The translations under genes were made by a program, and so were the position numbers. From assembly GCA_025667525.1 (NCBI GenBank), contig CM046875.1:291691147-291755146 (forward strand): a stretch of DNA of 64,000 bases. Reading direction: 5' to 3'. This document shows positions 33,422 to 48,300 of this stretch, one piece after another. The notes beneath the pieces were generated by a model. That model made no database searches. It saw only the letters and a program-made list of their open reading frames with translations, and had not been told where the DNA came from. The DNA is from Glebionis coronaria. Taxonomy: Eukaryota > Streptophyta > Magnoliopsida > Asterales > Asteraceae. Numbering within the stretch: the first letter of the stretch is position 1; each line of letters begins with the position of its first letter.

Positions 33422-36400
33422 GGATCTTTGTCGTCAAAGATCATCTTATCTTACTACTCGCTTCTTATAGAGTTAAAGCCATGTGGGTATTTCCTCCACT
33501 TCCGATCTTTTCTCACAAGTGTAATCCATTACAATATGCGAGTTTCATCAGACATAACTACGGGAATAAGATCAGGCTTATTGTTGACTTACTTTCTCTA
33601 TCCATGATGTTCACGGGTTTTTGATGAATGCAACTTTTCGCCGATCTAAACTTTATCAAGAAGAATTTAGATTTTCACTTGATAGTCATTTATCAAGTTC
33701 GATATACGAAACATAATTCACGCAGCCCTTGAAGTCCTAAGGTAGATCCAACTTATATGCCTTTCAAACCAACTCTTACATCATCTCAATGGTCCCATAC
33801 AACGGGGACTTATATCCCATGATCCTTCAGATCATCAATTCATTTTTCCATAGTTAAAATTTTTGGCATAACTTCGCTACCCATTTGGCACTTTAAGATC
33901 TACATTTCATATTCACATAACCTCCTGCCCACTACCGGCAGTCAATAATCAGATCCTAATTTCAATAATCATTTCAGGTCTCGCGGGTCGAGTATTTTGT
34001 AAGGTTAGGTTCGCCATCATAGGAAACCTTAAACCTAAAAGACATGTCCAACTCACAATGGGTGTATGTCGGGTGTCTTCATCCCAACTCCTGCTTACAG
34101 ATGCTCTAATATTTAGATCCTAACAAGATTCGATCTCGATCCTAATACGATAGTTTTCAATGATAATCTCTCCAAAGGAAAACGATTTTACAGTTTATTA
34201 CCAAAGGTCAATCATTCAAACACAGAACAACACTTATAGTATTTTGTATCGTTACTTTACCTCGTCCCTTCGATTGGGGTGGTACACAGTACTCTCATCA
34301 AGATTCGTTCTCAACGACTTCTGAGCAAACCTCTAGAAATTCGATGCGAAGTGAGGATCTTGATAGAGATGATCGATACGGGTACACCATGTTTACACAA
34401 CTCCTTTAAATACAAAAGAGTCAATTTCTTCATCAAGAATCTATCATTAACAGGAATGATATTAGCAGATTTGGTCAGTCTGTCGACGATGACCCAAATC
34501 GAATCAAATTCAGATGATGACCTTTGCAATAATTAGACGTTTACTAATGTATGAGGCGATGTCTGCCTTCATAATTTGCCATTAGTACAACTTGTTCAGA
34601 CAAAGATACTTTTAGTCAGAAATGACATAAATAGAATACTTATACTTACAAGATTCCAACATAACTATATCTCAAAATCTCCATAATTAGGCAACCACAA
34701 GTGGCCTTTTATACATTTAACGCCATCGGCTTCTCAATTTTAATGGTTCACATTAGCCGTGAAACCTTTCACTATTTATATTATCCTTCTTACAAACACC
34801 AGCTATTTTTAAATTGTTTGGTAATTTATTTTGTACAATCATTACTAAGGAAAACATCCTAATCGGTTCTTTATCCTTTCTATATAACGTGTCGGTATCT
34901 ACATTCACCTTTCCTGATGATATAATTATCATGACCAAAATTCACTCAGAATTTCTTTCTTCATATTTTCTAAGTTTTAGTTTCATCTCAACTATTATTT
35001 TTATCTGTTTTACTCAATCCGACGTCTAAATTGTCGATAATTATTACAATTAATTAAATAATAATTACTAAATTTTTATGAAACGTAAACGTAAAAATTT
35101 TAAATTTCTTAGTTCGACCAATTATATAAAATGTTCAAAATAAATTTGAATTTAATTAACAAGATTTTTGTTGATTTATCGAAAATATTTAATAAGATTC
35201 GTAAATGTTCGAAAAATCTTTGGTTATACTTTGGTCAAAATTTTCTTAGTTGAAAGTAAACATTGTCGTTTCAAATTTCAAGTCATAAGTTATATGGTTT
35301 CCTCAATTCTTCTTAAGTTGTCTAAAAGCACACACAAACATTTACCCCTAAACATGAGTTTAGTTAAATGAATTGTGTATAAGAGAATGATCCCTTAAAA
35401 ATCTTTTGATAAATGATTTGTCAAAACATATTTCCATTTTCTTTTTGGTAAAACCCAAAGCCTTAATGGTTTCAAATTTTTGAAGAGTCAATATATTCCA
35501 TTTTCTATAAATCACACGGTCAAATAATGTAAAGGATTTAGTCTTTAATCACATGTTAAATATTTAAGATACAGGTTTTCACTACTCGGCCAATTCAGGG
35601 AAGTCTATAAACGATTATTAACTCCTTCCTATTCTTAGAAACAAACAAATGGTCCTTAATGATCACGAGCATGAATTTATCAAATTACAGCCTACACACG
35701 TGATTCACCAATTTTATGAATGCTACATGTGTATTAGTCAATCCAAACGACATCACATGAAACTCATAATGTTCATTACAAGTACCGGATGTAGTGATTG
35801 GAATAGATAATCTTCTTCGCGGACGCGAAGTTGATAATAACCATGTCGTGGATCAAATCTTTAGAACATACGCTAGAACCTTTTAAATGATCGAACAATC
35901 TATCATCTTGGGTAGTGGATATAGATTTTAATCGTCAATTTACTTAGTTCACGGTAATCAATAAACATAAGGAATTATAACACCATAGCTCTTCATAATG
36001 ACGAGCGTGGCAGAATAAAAGCTTTCTCTGACAACTCTTTTAGTTGTACGGTAATTCCTTTAATTCAGATGGTGCTGACATACAGTGCACAAGCCACTGG
36101 TGCAGCACCGGGAATATAATCAATACCAATTTCAACTTGCCTTAATGGCGAAACTCTAGGTAATTCACCAGCAAATACCTCCTAAAGTTTCAAATAACAG
36201 AAACATGTTTTAATAAATTCATATTAGGTTCTTTCTAGATTATAATATCTATGACTAATTCACATCCATTCACAGTATAATTTCAAGTCTAAATACAGGA
36301 TATGGTCATCCATCAAGAATTATTTAGATCACTTTTGATAATTAACATCTTATCTTTTAGGGGAATTCTACTCGAGTTCCCATCAATTAAGACAATGTCG

Positions 36401-38580
36401 TCATGTCATAATCAATCAATCCATCCTACTGGAATTATCAACTTTCCAGTTTCATTACCGTCGATAAGATGTGAACTTCTCAAAAGACTAATAATAACTC
36501 ATAATCATTCACAATTCAAGGATATATGGAGACACAACTACCATTAAAAGAGTAAGGTCAACGCATAATCTACGCGAGAGAATTTCAAATCAGATACAGA
36601 CAAAAACATTTAACGAATATGAGTATATCCCATGTTTTCATAATTTTGAGTACGCATTCGAAAGCTCCTCGGATCGTTACCCAGGTTATTCAAATGAAAT
36701 CAAATCAAAAGAAATGATAGGAACGTCGATACATCCAGTCGGGTATCAACACTCGGTAATCAGATACTTTTCCTAAGAATCTCACTACGGGAGAATTGGA
36801 CAAGAAAGAATTGTCAATTGTCAAATAAGACAATTTCCACAGATGAGTAAATTCGACTCAGAAGAATAGATGCTACAGGCACATATGTAGGTGTCCCTCA
36901 CATTATGTCCCTATTTTTCACTTATTGTAGATATCATAAAATTTAATCTTTCACAATCTTCAAAGAGAATGTAGTGTTTATTAATCAGTTTTATGGTGAC
37001 TACTAATCAGCCTTGCATGGTCCATTCCAAATTTTATGTAGGCGCGCAACTATATACAATTTCAAGATTAACGATGCAATACTCAGTTCGTCAAAATTTT
37101 ATCATCATGTTTATAATAAAAACATTTTCATGCTTAATTCTTAAATAAGAATCAAGAATAAATTTACAAAGATTTTCTTTGTTATGAAAACAATTAAGTT
37201 TCCAAAGCGTTTCATAAACAACTTTACTTCAATAATGATTATTTATAAATCTCACTTTAAATAATCCGTATAGTGATGAAAATCCAATTATTCTCAAGGA
37301 ATACCGTTTTAACTTATAAAACAACGAGTGATCTGCAAAAGAGTGATCAAGAGTTGTTCACCAAGAACTAACTACTATATATAAGGAAATGAGCTTAGCC
37401 ACTTAATCATGAGGTTCATGACCTCGATGGCACTCAGAAAGAATAATTCACAACGTAACTCAAATCGAGATGAGTACTTGTTCAATGGTTGCATCACTAA
37501 TGCGAACATTAGGAAGAAGCAAGAAAAGATAGATATCATCGACACATGTAGGATTTAGCAATCAAAGGTAGTTTTTTCATTAATCACAAACAAGTCAAAA
37601 TTGTACCGTAACACATTATGTGTCACTATGTCATACAGTTCCATGAACTCATCCTACCAACTGATGTCTCAATTAAGTTAGGGATTATTTTTTTAAAAGA
37701 TACCACAATGAATACTAACCTACAAGAGTCATTAGGTGTTCCATATGTCCCGGAAGATCCATTGGTCCCAATTCAGAAGAAGATTTATTCAATTTATTTC
37801 TTGGACACTGGGCATCCTCGTTAGTGGACAATGGCCTAGGAACAACCCTTAACACGAACCTACAATCAATTAAAACATTATAATTCAATCACAGAATTTA
37901 ACGACTTCCTCTTAACAATCTCATATTCCATATGTGTTAAATTTTTACTTTATTCAAGTTTCAATCAACTTATACTCAAGGCGATATCCTACCTCATTTT
38001 CCAGTACTTTGAACCTTATTCATAAACCTTAAAAGGGAAATAAAAGCTCGATATGATCAACACTTAATTTCCAATCCTATAGCTCTTTCAACAATAGTTA
38101 TCAAATGAGTCACTAGTATGAAATGACTCACACATTCAATTAGACTTCTCGGAAAGGTACTAGTGGCATGAGGCTTTTTGGGTAATGGTTCCAATGACAG
38201 CCTCAATTGCAACATTCACCCTTTCGATTTCAATTTAAGAATTGGATGACAACGAATCAGATGACATCTTTCTAGGTGGTAAGGTTTTGTCAAACTCCAC
38301 TCTATAAGGAAAGATCGTCATGACATCGATATCAGATTTAATCTCGCCAATTCTTCTCTAATATCATAATCAACTACTATCAACATTTCTACGAATATCA
38401 ACCATTTGTTGGGATCATAAATATCCACAACTTGATTTAGATCTAGAATAGCTAGAATTCCTACAGAAATAGCTTAGATTAATTTACTAGGGGATTTAGG
38501 GTTCTTTGTGACAATCTACGTCGTATAAATACCTCGTATAAATATTAAAATAATCATCAAACAATCATGTAATAAAATTA

Positions 38581-38695
<115 letters not shown>

Positions 38696-38885
38696 CCAAG
38701 TTATATATATATATATTAAAATAACACTTTCTCAGTCTGGCCTTGTCGGTAACTCGGGAATTCTTCGGCACCGTTATAGTCAAAAGACTTTTAGACATTT
38801 TTAGAAAAATGTTTATAGTTAAAAGATTTTGAAATGTTTTATTCAAAACCTTAGTTTTAAAAATCTTTCGTTCTCTATAACGAGA

Positions 38886-38897
38886 GCTCTGTTACCA
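38886..38897 (-). promoter_or_regulatory. Primer-binding site of E (tRNA-Met type, one change)
   Basis: On the minus strand TGGTAACAGAGC starts 3 bp after the LTR end. It differs by one base from the TGGTATCAGAGC of element F. It fixes the minus orientation of E. Confidence 0.75.
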
Positions 38898-41589
38898 AAC
38901 TGTAACACCCCCAAATTTATACAACTCAATACAGCGGAAGACTCGTTGGTGTTACGGGATAGCACATTACTCACATCATAGACAATGCTTAAAAATCGCA
39001 TCGTTTATTAATAAAGCATTTCCATTCATAAATATCAAATTTACATAGGTCCCAAGTCATGGTCATTTCATACAATTTTACAAAAGATTTGAATGGAAAT
39101 TGTTATTTAAGTGCGGGCCATGAATTCTTGTTGTCTTCCCGAGAATTAACTTCAAGTACCTGAGATAAAACATGTTAAAAGAAAAGATCAGCGATAACGC
39201 CGAGTGAATTCATAGAGTTTAATAAAATACATCAATATAACATCGGTATAAAATTATTACCGAAAATCATTTTGTACAAATCATTTTAATAGGCCATAAA
39301 ATAGCCAAAGTCATTTTATACAATTCCTTATCAAAATCATAATATAGGCTTTCGTCTTCAAAATCATTATACGAACCATTGTCGTTAAAAACATCATACA
39401 GTGCGTTTTATAACGTCGTGTAGATTAAATAAAAATCGTTATATGAATATGGTTATGAAAAACCAAAACACGAACATATTATCAATAGTAAGACCCCGTA
39501 TTGCTATTCAGGCAATATATCGTAATTTAGTCCGTATAGCAGTATTTCTTTATTTTGGATTATTATAAGCCGCATGACATTGTTACCTTACTATACCAAA
39601 CAACGGGTAGCTAGCCCGAAACTCAATTTGCCCATCTAAATTAGCGTGTCGTCACAATAATCACGCTTGTGTAAATCATCTCATACATAAATTCGCTTAC
39701 CAATCAATGTGGCACGACGGGGATCAATCTTCAAGGCGCGAACTGGGGTGATCGTCCCCAAATAGTACTATTATATGCATAAGTGTCTACCAAATGCCGG
39801 TAGTTCACAATTCATGCTAATGGGACTTTAAGTGACATAACCTAACTTTAATAATCCATTTAATTTCATCTATCAGGTCATTTAATCATTCATCTGGTCA
39901 TACAATCATTCGGGTCCAAATCAATAAACAAGCAATCGGGAAAAATGGTGTCCTATTTTATAAAAACTAACATGTTATCTCCCTCGCGGGTTTATAAAAC
40001 ATTTAAAAGAGTGTGAGGCTATGAACTCACGTTGATGTCAGAAAGCGGGTTATCATCAATTCGGATGTACGATACGTGCTTCAATCACGGAAACCTAGAA
40101 AAATAATACTCGTCTTAGACTTTTGTCTAATGACTTTATCAAAATAACAATTATGTATATATATGATGACTTTATACATATGATGATGATCAAGTAGGTT
40201 TATACATCTTTAATCATTCATTATAGTGTTTATGTGTCGGAAATTTTCAAGACTAGTTACACTAGTTCAACTTGTTTACATTTTGAAGCCCAATGGGCCT
40301 ATGATAAGCCCAATACTATTCATTAGCCCAATTATACTTTTATTATCAGTATTATACTTTATCTGTTGGGCCCAAATGGGTTAAGCCCAATAAATAAGTT
40401 TATAAGTGTTTTACTAACTAGTCGGGTTTATAGTCCAATAATGCTAACTTAGCCCGTTAATGTCCGTATGTTATATAGTTCGGATTTTATCGGTTTTTAC
40501 TTGGTATATAAGTTCATATATCAGTATGTGAGTTTATAAAAGTTTATATTAGACGGGTCCGATCGTCTAAGTTTTATTTGACAAAAACGTTAATCTTTCG
40601 GTTTTAGCCGAAAAGACGTAAAACTTAGTATATAGTTTTATAACTTGGAAAAACATTTATATTTATACTTTATATAACATAATCCATTTTAATATCAACA
40701 TTTATATAACTCTTTTATTATAATCATTATCAACTAGTGGAATTTGTATTTATATATATTTTATATAAATTTTTGAGTGCTTATATTATATATTATTTAT
40801 ACAAAATCAGTCCTAAAAATCTAGTTTACTAAAATGGTCATATCTAGAGTTCTACATGGATATAGAACCCCAATTTTTTATCACAGAAACTACATGATAT
40901 GTGATTCATTTTATTCCTTTATAGCTACTGATGAATCAACCTCTAAGTATTTTCTAAAATTCGTCCAAAACAGTGTAGTCAGATTTGCACTCTAAACTTG
41001 TTTTCATCATATCTCACTCATTATAAAGATTCCATTGTATGGACAACTCTCACATGTGTACAAGACCTAATACTTACTGTATATTGATTACACTTTACCA
41101 TTTTATCTGTTTAACATTTGGTTACTTACTGTTTTTATACAGCCATCTTTTTAAGCATGATTTTAACCTTGTTACCTATGGTTTTTCATCTCTTTAATCA
41201 TATTTATCAACACTTGATCCCCACACAACATTTTTATCATCATATATTCATCATATACATATACAATAAGAAAGAAAATACATGATTACATAATCAAAAT
41301 AACAAGAGGATGGGAAGAACAATCTTTATACCACCAAGATTGTGTAGGTATTCATCAAGGCTTGGATTTTTGATGGAAGAACTTGTGATAGATCAACACC
41401 AATCTTCATGGCCACCAATACTTGTAAACTTCATGTAGAAATCAGCCCTTGAACATCACCAAATCTTCTCCTTGGATGTTAAAATCACCACCAATCAACA
41501 AAGCTTCAAAGGGGCATAATCATATGTGTAATTAACATATGATTTATGGTTGAATCAAGATCAAATGGAGGTTGTTTTGGGTGAATATG

Positions 41590-43377
41590 TGATAACTAGA
41601 TTTTACTTAGTTAAAAAGTTCTTTGTCGTGTGTCTCTTCGAATTGAAAAACTTGTGTTTAATGTGTGACTCAGTTTTATTTTGGTGAAACAAAGATGTGT
41701 CGTTGTAGTGTTTAAAATAAAAGGTGCGAAACTTTAAAGTAAAAGTGCAATTAAAAGTAAATCTAAATCTAATTTAAAGTAAATAGTGCAAGTAATTAAA
41801 AGCGAGACGAGAATTAAAAGGCACTAAATGAAAATAACGCAAACTTAAATCTAACTAAGGCAAACTTAAAACGCAACTAAAACTAAAACTTAAACTAAGG
41901 CAAGACTAAAATAAATCTAAGGTAAATAAACTTAAAGTGCGACTAAAGAAAAAGGCGGGAAAAATAAAGCTTGAAATAAAAAGGCAGAAAGTTAAAAACT
42001 GAAAATAAAGAAACTGAAAATAACCCTATCCGGAATAAACCCCTACTCGGAATAAATGGCTATGCGGAATAACTGGTCTTACCCAGAATACAAGCCTATG
42101 CGGAATAATGCCCTCTATTCGGAATAATACACCTATTCGGAATAACACCTCTGTCCGGAATATCTGTCCCTATTCGGAACAAAGTCTTATGCGGAATAGT
42201 GCCCATACTCGGAATAATACTCCTATTCGGAATATCAATCCTATGCGGAATAGATAGGCCTATTCGGAATAAACTGCAACTCGGAATAATCTCCTCTACT
42301 CGGAATATCAGTCTATGCGGAATAACTTCCCCTACTCGGAATATCCACCTTATGCGGAATATCAAATATTCCGCATGGACATCCTCTTAAGACCTTTATT
42401 CGGAATAAAAGGAAAGATCAGTAAGACACCTGGGAAGTTATAGTAACAACTTCCCGAAGAACAAGGGAATAAAAATAGCACGAATTAAACCAAAACAAAG
42501 CTAAATCAAACACAAGATAAATCAAACGCATAAATAAAAAACTACTAAGCATAAACAATCAATATAAAACAATCAAACTAACAAATAAGATCAAGATAAT
42601 CAAAACCCACTTAAATAAATCAACCAAAAATCAAGAACATGAACATAAACAAATCAACACAAAGATTAAAGAAAGGTAGGATGAGATTAACAAGATAAAG
42701 ATAAAGATTAACAAGAATTAAAAGAAAAACTTACTTGAAATTAAATGATAATTAAGGTGCAAGACAAGGTAATTAAATGGACAAGTATTTAAATGACAAG
42801 GTAATTAAAAGTGTAAGAACTAACTGTCACTATTAGCCAACAAAATAAAAATGATTAATAACTAATCTATATATAGGGGAGGATTAAGGAAGCTTCCTCC
42901 CCTCTTTCCTTTTCTCTTAATTGCGTCATTAAGTCCCTCCTTCTTTTAATCTTCCTTAATTGCATACTTAGTCCTTTTCTTCTAATCTTCTTTAAACTTG
43001 GACTTAAGGGACTTTTGGCTTCGAGATTTCTTTGAACTCGTCTTTAAATTCTTCAATAAAATAGACTTGAATTCTTCGGCTTTTAATAAACTTCCGTCTT
43101 TTGACTATTTCTTCGATAAATCTTCAGAATTGGTCTTGGACTTCCGTTCTTTTTGCACTCTTGACTTCTTGACTTCGTCTTTCATCCTTTTCTTCAATAA
43201 AAGTCCGTAAATGCCCGTGAATTTCCGTGTTTTCTCTACTTTTCACCTTTTCGTCCTAAATCACAACAAAAACACAAACCACGCATAACTCCGACATAAA
43301 AGACATAGAATACACGTTTTGGTCCGGTTATTATTGTAATTAAGTGGTAGAAAAGATGGGTGTTTACACACCTATCA
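41590..43377 (-). repeat. 3' LTR of element D (1788 bp)
   Basis: Plus view TGATAACTAG...CACCTATCA; on the minus strand it starts TGATAGGTGTGTAAACACCC. It is 12 bp longer than the 5' LTR because of a short stretch near 41935-41946 (TTAAAGTGCGAC) missing from the other, otherwise nearly identical. TATA site at 42867-42876; TTCCG array at 42008-42412. Confidence 0.92.
42008..42412 (-). repeat. ATTCCG-core array in the D 3' LTR
   Basis: About 20 units of CGGAATA(A/T) in plus view, spaced ~17-22 bp, alternating TATTCGGAATA and TATGCGGAATA types. The 5' LTR has the same array at 49250-49645. Readings such as 42096-42365 are low-complexity translations of the array, not genes. Confidence 0.9.
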
Positions 43378-45399
43378 AATCCCCTACACTTGACCAATGC
43401 AATGTCCTCATGCAATGCATTAGTTACAAAGCAAGATTACACTTTTCATCATAATCAATCCACGTTGGCCTTTATTAAAGAGATAGAAAATTAAAGGCAT
43501 ACAAAATAAAGAAATCAAAAGCATACCTTGGGTTTTGAAAATGTTATGAATGATCATCATCCTCAAGTTTTCACTTTCTCCAAACCAAGCTTAAAAACGA
43601 GATCATTGTTATTATAAGTTAGTAGACTATCACGAACTCATGTGGGCCAATTACTCACTTAGACTCCCTTATTCCTAGGAGTATCTCTTATATTTTATTA
43701 TTGTCTTGAATGATCACGAGGATGCATTTTTGACTTATTTCGATAGTTATTAAGTCTGAAAATAAAGTGAACGATTTAATCAATAGTTAGCTAAAGGACA
43801 AAATCTTTTAAAACTGCTTCTCGGGACCTCATAAAGTTCATATCTTGGCATAACTCGTTTCGCGATTTGAGACCTTTCTCGGACCGATATTTGGCAGCGA
43901 CTTCATACTTCAAACCTTGAGAGACGTTCATGAAATTATGGTCTTCTCTTCATAATGAAATTTCTTCACTTGAAGTTTTGAGAGATTCATACTTGGACCA
44001 CGACTTCTTCATTTTTCTCCAATCTTTATTTTGGATTTTGATATACAACGATCCGCCTCCTTTTATGACTTGGATCTATTTATCCTCATACCTTGTTAGG
44101 GTCTTTTCGGATACACTTCTCCATGACTTTTGGGAGTATTTGCTTTTCGTCGTGTGTCTCGACCCTTCATATTGATTTTCGATAAATACATCACTTGGGA
44201 TCTTTAGCAACAAAATATAGCCCTCATGCCTTGTTAGGGCCTTTTCGGACTCGCCAATCTTCGCATCCCGCTTCAATAAGTTATGCCTTGGCTATGAACT
44301 CTAATCCATACCGAGCAACTTTTAAACGATCTTGGGCTAGAAGCTAAGTAACTTTTCAAATCATACAACCTTATTTATTAGCAGATAAATTATTAGCAAG
44401 CGATGGGAGAATAGGCTCATAATTAACTCACATAAATTCACGAAAGAATACCGAACTTATAATTGGCTCTATCATCTCTCGTTCTCTACAGTTTAAAATC
44501 TCAAGTAATGAGACTCGTGGATACTTAGCCTATTAAATCAAAGTTTTGGGTTTTCGAGTCGCCTATAGGATCTTGCAAATTCTTGGACTTTTTCAAGCTT
44601 AGAAATCGCATTTTAAAGTTCCCTTGATAAACGACTCTTTAGGATCAATAATAGGAACTTGCGAAAAGTTCTTGTTCTTAACCCGTGAGAGTTAAGACTT
44701 TCGCGTTTTATAGCTCCCTATATAAAAGCCTAGCAAAACTTGACTTAAACACGTTAAGGGTACTAGCTAGAGTAACTTAGGTAAGTAAACTCGGATTGAG
44801 TCAAAAGATTCACAAAGTTTGAAAATTAAAACCACTTATTAAACATTTATTCTAATAAGGAAAGAAAATAACTATACAAAGGGAAAAACTAATAGGCCAA
44901 AATAGATCAAAAATTTTGAAAAATGTCGAAAAATTGATTTTCCGGTTAAAATGAGGACAAATACAAGGAAAAGATCACTTAACTTCGATAGAAGTCCCCC
45001 CTACACTTAAGATAAACATTGTCCTCAATGTTTAAGCATGTGGGAGTAAACTCCCCTACATATAGGACATTGTGTACTTTGTTTAAATCTCGCTAAGGAA
45101 AGGACAACTAAAGAGATTCCTATTTTAAATATTTGAGAAAATATAAAATAGTGAATCGAAAAGAGTTTAGGATAGAACCGGGAAGAAGTAGAACACGGAA
45201 TCACGGGTCGTCAAGAATCATCAAGAGTGGATCATTGAAGCTCGAATCCCTGATTAAGAAGTGAGGAGAGGAAATAGCAAACCAAAGGGTCTCCCCTACA
45301 CTTATGATAAATAAAACAAAAAGATAGATGCATGGGTTGCCTCCCAAGAAGCGCTTGGTTTTTGTTTACCGAGTCGTGAGCCTGACTCGACCTTGATCA
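43378..45399 (-). other. Structured 3' noncoding block of element D
   Basis: Minus-strand counterpart of the blocks in A and C. It contains twin stem-loops after the stop codon (45333-45389), CCCCTACACTT (the complement of AAGTGTAGGGG) at 45293-45303, 44998-45008 and 43381-43391, the AAACATT/AATGTTT and ACTTC/GAAGT hairpins around 44990-45050, and the duplicated CCCTAACAAGG(C/T)ATGAGG motif. The polypurine tract lies at 43378-43391. The short readings at 43930-44175 and 44076-44276 are not credible genes. Confidence 0.8.
45333..45389 (-). promoter_or_regulatory. Twin stem-loops after the stop codon of element D
   Basis: Minus-strand hairpin 1 (45389-45370) has CGAGTC/GACTCG arms around AGGCTCAC; hairpin 2 (45346-45333) has TGGG/CCCA arms around AGGCAA. 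CAAGCGCTT lies between them. Same order and spacing as in A and C. Confidence 0.65.
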
Positions 45400-48300
45400 T
45401 CAACGGAAGAAGCATGAAACATATCCACCAGGATCAAAGACATAGTTTTCATCGAGCAAATAACACAAGCTTAAGGCGAACAAGGCAAGCCAAATAAGAA
45501 GTGGCAAGGTTCCCTTAAGCAGTGATGGAGCACGGTGGAAGCAAGGGTGAAGTGCAAGCATGTCTTCAAATTTTCCAAAGATTTTTCCTTTTATTTCATC
45601 AGGTGGATACTGAGATGGCTTAAAGACTTCAATACCGGGGTCGAACACCTTTTCCTTTAAGGGAAAATAGCACTCAGGCTCAGCCGAGTGTGAAGAAGAT
45701 CCGCAAAGAAGCACAACCTCGTCCTCAGAAGGGGGACAAAGAGGTGTCAAATCATATGTGCAACGGATATTGGTGTCGACCGGTTTCTTCTCCTTTGACA
45801 GAATGCTCTTCAAATCCAAAGTAGGATCAAGACGATAATCTTCAAAGTCATAAGGAGGAGCATCACTCTCATGAGGGAAGTAAGTGTTGAGAAATTCAGA
45901 GAAGTCTTCCTCAAATGAGTAATCGTCCAAAGTAGGATCGAGTGATGGCTGGGGATCTTCATCATGTAAAGAATTGCTCGAGAGAGTATCAGCCTCATCA
46001 AAATCATCGAAAGTGGGCAGCTCGGGATACTCAGAAGTACAATCAAAATCATCCGAATCTGAGCTAGAATCATCATCATCATAAGCATCAAAGACCGGTT
46101 GAGAATCATAAATGGGAGAAGCGTCTAAAGTGGATCGAGAATCATCCACATCATCGTCAAAGAGTGGATTATCGATGGAAGAATCGAATAGAGGATTGTC
46201 ATAGATGGTAAAGTCATCGAGCACATTAATCATATGCACTGATTCTCGGCCTCCAAAGGATTTTCCTGTAAGCTTCCCCATTTTAAAAACTTTTGAATCA
46301 TCCCCGACTCGTAAGATTAACTCACCTACGGCCACATCTACTAGAGCTCGTCCGGTTCTCAAGAATGGCCGACCAAGTATTAAAGGAATACGAGGGTCCA
46401 TTTCATAATTAACTACGACAAAATCGACCGGGAAAGTAAATGTGCCAACTTTGATAAAAACATCTTCGGCTATACCAACGGGGTAAGCGAGAGTGCGGTT
46501 TGCAAGTTCGAGAGTCATCTTTGTTAGAATGAGGTCGGATAATGATAGTGTTTTCCAAACACTCAGTGGCATCAAATTAATACTATCCCCGAGATCAGCA
46601 AGGGCAGTAAATTCTTCAGTTTTGTTGAACACGTAAGGCAACACAAAACGATCGGGATCTCCAAGCTTTTCCGGTAATTCTTTAAGAATAACTGCTGAGC
46701 AGTTTTCATTTAAGCGTGTGTTGGCGAGTTCAATCAGCTTCTCCTTCTTGCTAAGCAATTCCTTGAATGCTTTGACAAATTTCGGAATGTGGCAAAGTGC
46801 TTCAACAAGGCTAATGTTGATGGTCATTTGAGATAGCATTTCCACATATTTCGATACTTGACAGTCATTCTTGGTTAGCTCGTTGGTCTTGCCTATGCGA
46901 GAAGGGTATGGGATTCTAGGTTTATAGGTGGAAGGTGAAGGTGTAGTAGGTAAAGGTTGGGATGTTGAAGGGTCCTTCCGAGATACATCGTCATGACGAG
47001 GCGGAGACGGTAATGGTGCACTAATACTAGGTGTAGGAGGAGTAGGGATACATGGTGGGGGAGGAGGTGTAGATGATGGAGGTGGGATTGGTGGTCCTAC
47101 GATGGTGACTCCACTACGAGTAGTAATAGCACTTACATTGGCTCGCGGATTAGTGACGGTGTTTGAAGGTAGAGAACCCGAAGAAGAAGGTTGAGCTTCG
47201 GGCAAGAAACTAGCCAATAGATTCTTTAATTCAGTCGTTTGAGTGATGAAGGAGGATTGAATATTATCACGAACCTCGGTTCTAATGTCATTACCTTGCT
47301 TCATGATATCTCCTTTCATATTGATTATTTGGCTTTGTAGATTCTTGATTTGCTCACCTTGAGTTCTCATTGTGGCTTCAACATCGGTGTTTATGGGTGG
47401 GTGTTGATGGGCGGGTGGTTGATAAGGGTTAGAAGCTCTTGGTGGGATTTGGTTGCTTCTATTGTAGTTGTTGGTGGGGTTTTGGTTTTGAGGAGAAAAA
47501 CCGGGTGAAAGGTAATTGTTGGATCGGTAAGTCAGCAGATTTCTATCCCCTTGTTGTCTAGCTTGGTAATTTTCCGGTGAATAATTACCGTAAGCTGCAT
47601 ACACATTTTCCGGATTTCCTTGTGTCGAAGGACAATCGGTGTATGGGTGAGGACCGCCGCATGTGTCACAAAGAGTAGCAACAGCTTTAACTTGTTGTTG
47701 TTGTTGGTTTGAAGCGAGAAGCGTAATACTTTTGCTCATTTCAGTCATCATGCGGGTGAGTTCGGTCAGCTCAGGGTTTGTTGAGGTAGAGGAAACATTG
47801 ACTCTCGGGTTGTTCCTTGAAGAAGCGGAGGAATCCCAGTTTTTGTGGTGAGTAGTCATGTTCTCAATTAACTCTCTACACTCCTCGGGTCTCCTTTTCA
47901 TGAATGTGCCACCGGAGGCTGCATTTATCGTATCACGATCTCGAAAAGTCAAACCGTTGTAGAAAGTATCAATTAAGGTCACAGGGAGCATGTTGTGGTT
48001 TGGATATCTTTCGATCAAGACATTATATCTCTCCCAAGCATCAAAAAGAGATTCATCAGGGTCTTGCATGAAACCGCTGATTTGATTGCGAAGGCTTGTG
48101 ACCATGGATGGTGGAAAGTAGCGCGATAAAAATCGTTGAGTCATGTCATCCCAAGTGTGAATAGAATTCTTCGGGAGACGATCAAACCATTTCTCGGCAT
48201 GATGCGATAAAGTATGTGGGAAGAGTTGTAGGCGAAGAACATCCATTGTGGCCCCAGGGAACTTCATGCTTTGGGTGATTGTAATGAACTTGTCGAGGTG

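Noticed and set aside
34311..34529. Clean 72-aa integrase ORF as a functional gene
   Set aside because: It is an isolated piece of a decayed pol with a catalytic Asp replaced and no continuing frame.
42096..42365. 89-aa repetitive ORF, also at 49328-49597
   Set aside because: Translation of the ATTCCG array; the repeat content explains it and it is in the LTR of D.
42008..42412. Regularly spaced repeats in LTRs resembling a CRISPR array
   Set aside because: Spacing and units are irregular, the same array sits in both LTRs of a plant retrotransposon, and no cas genes or prokaryotic features exist.
45400..45500. Hydrophobic end of the D ORF as an envelope protein
   Set aside because: A single hydrophobic stretch at the end of a GAG-type polyprotein, without signal peptide or cleavage pattern, does not support an envelope call.
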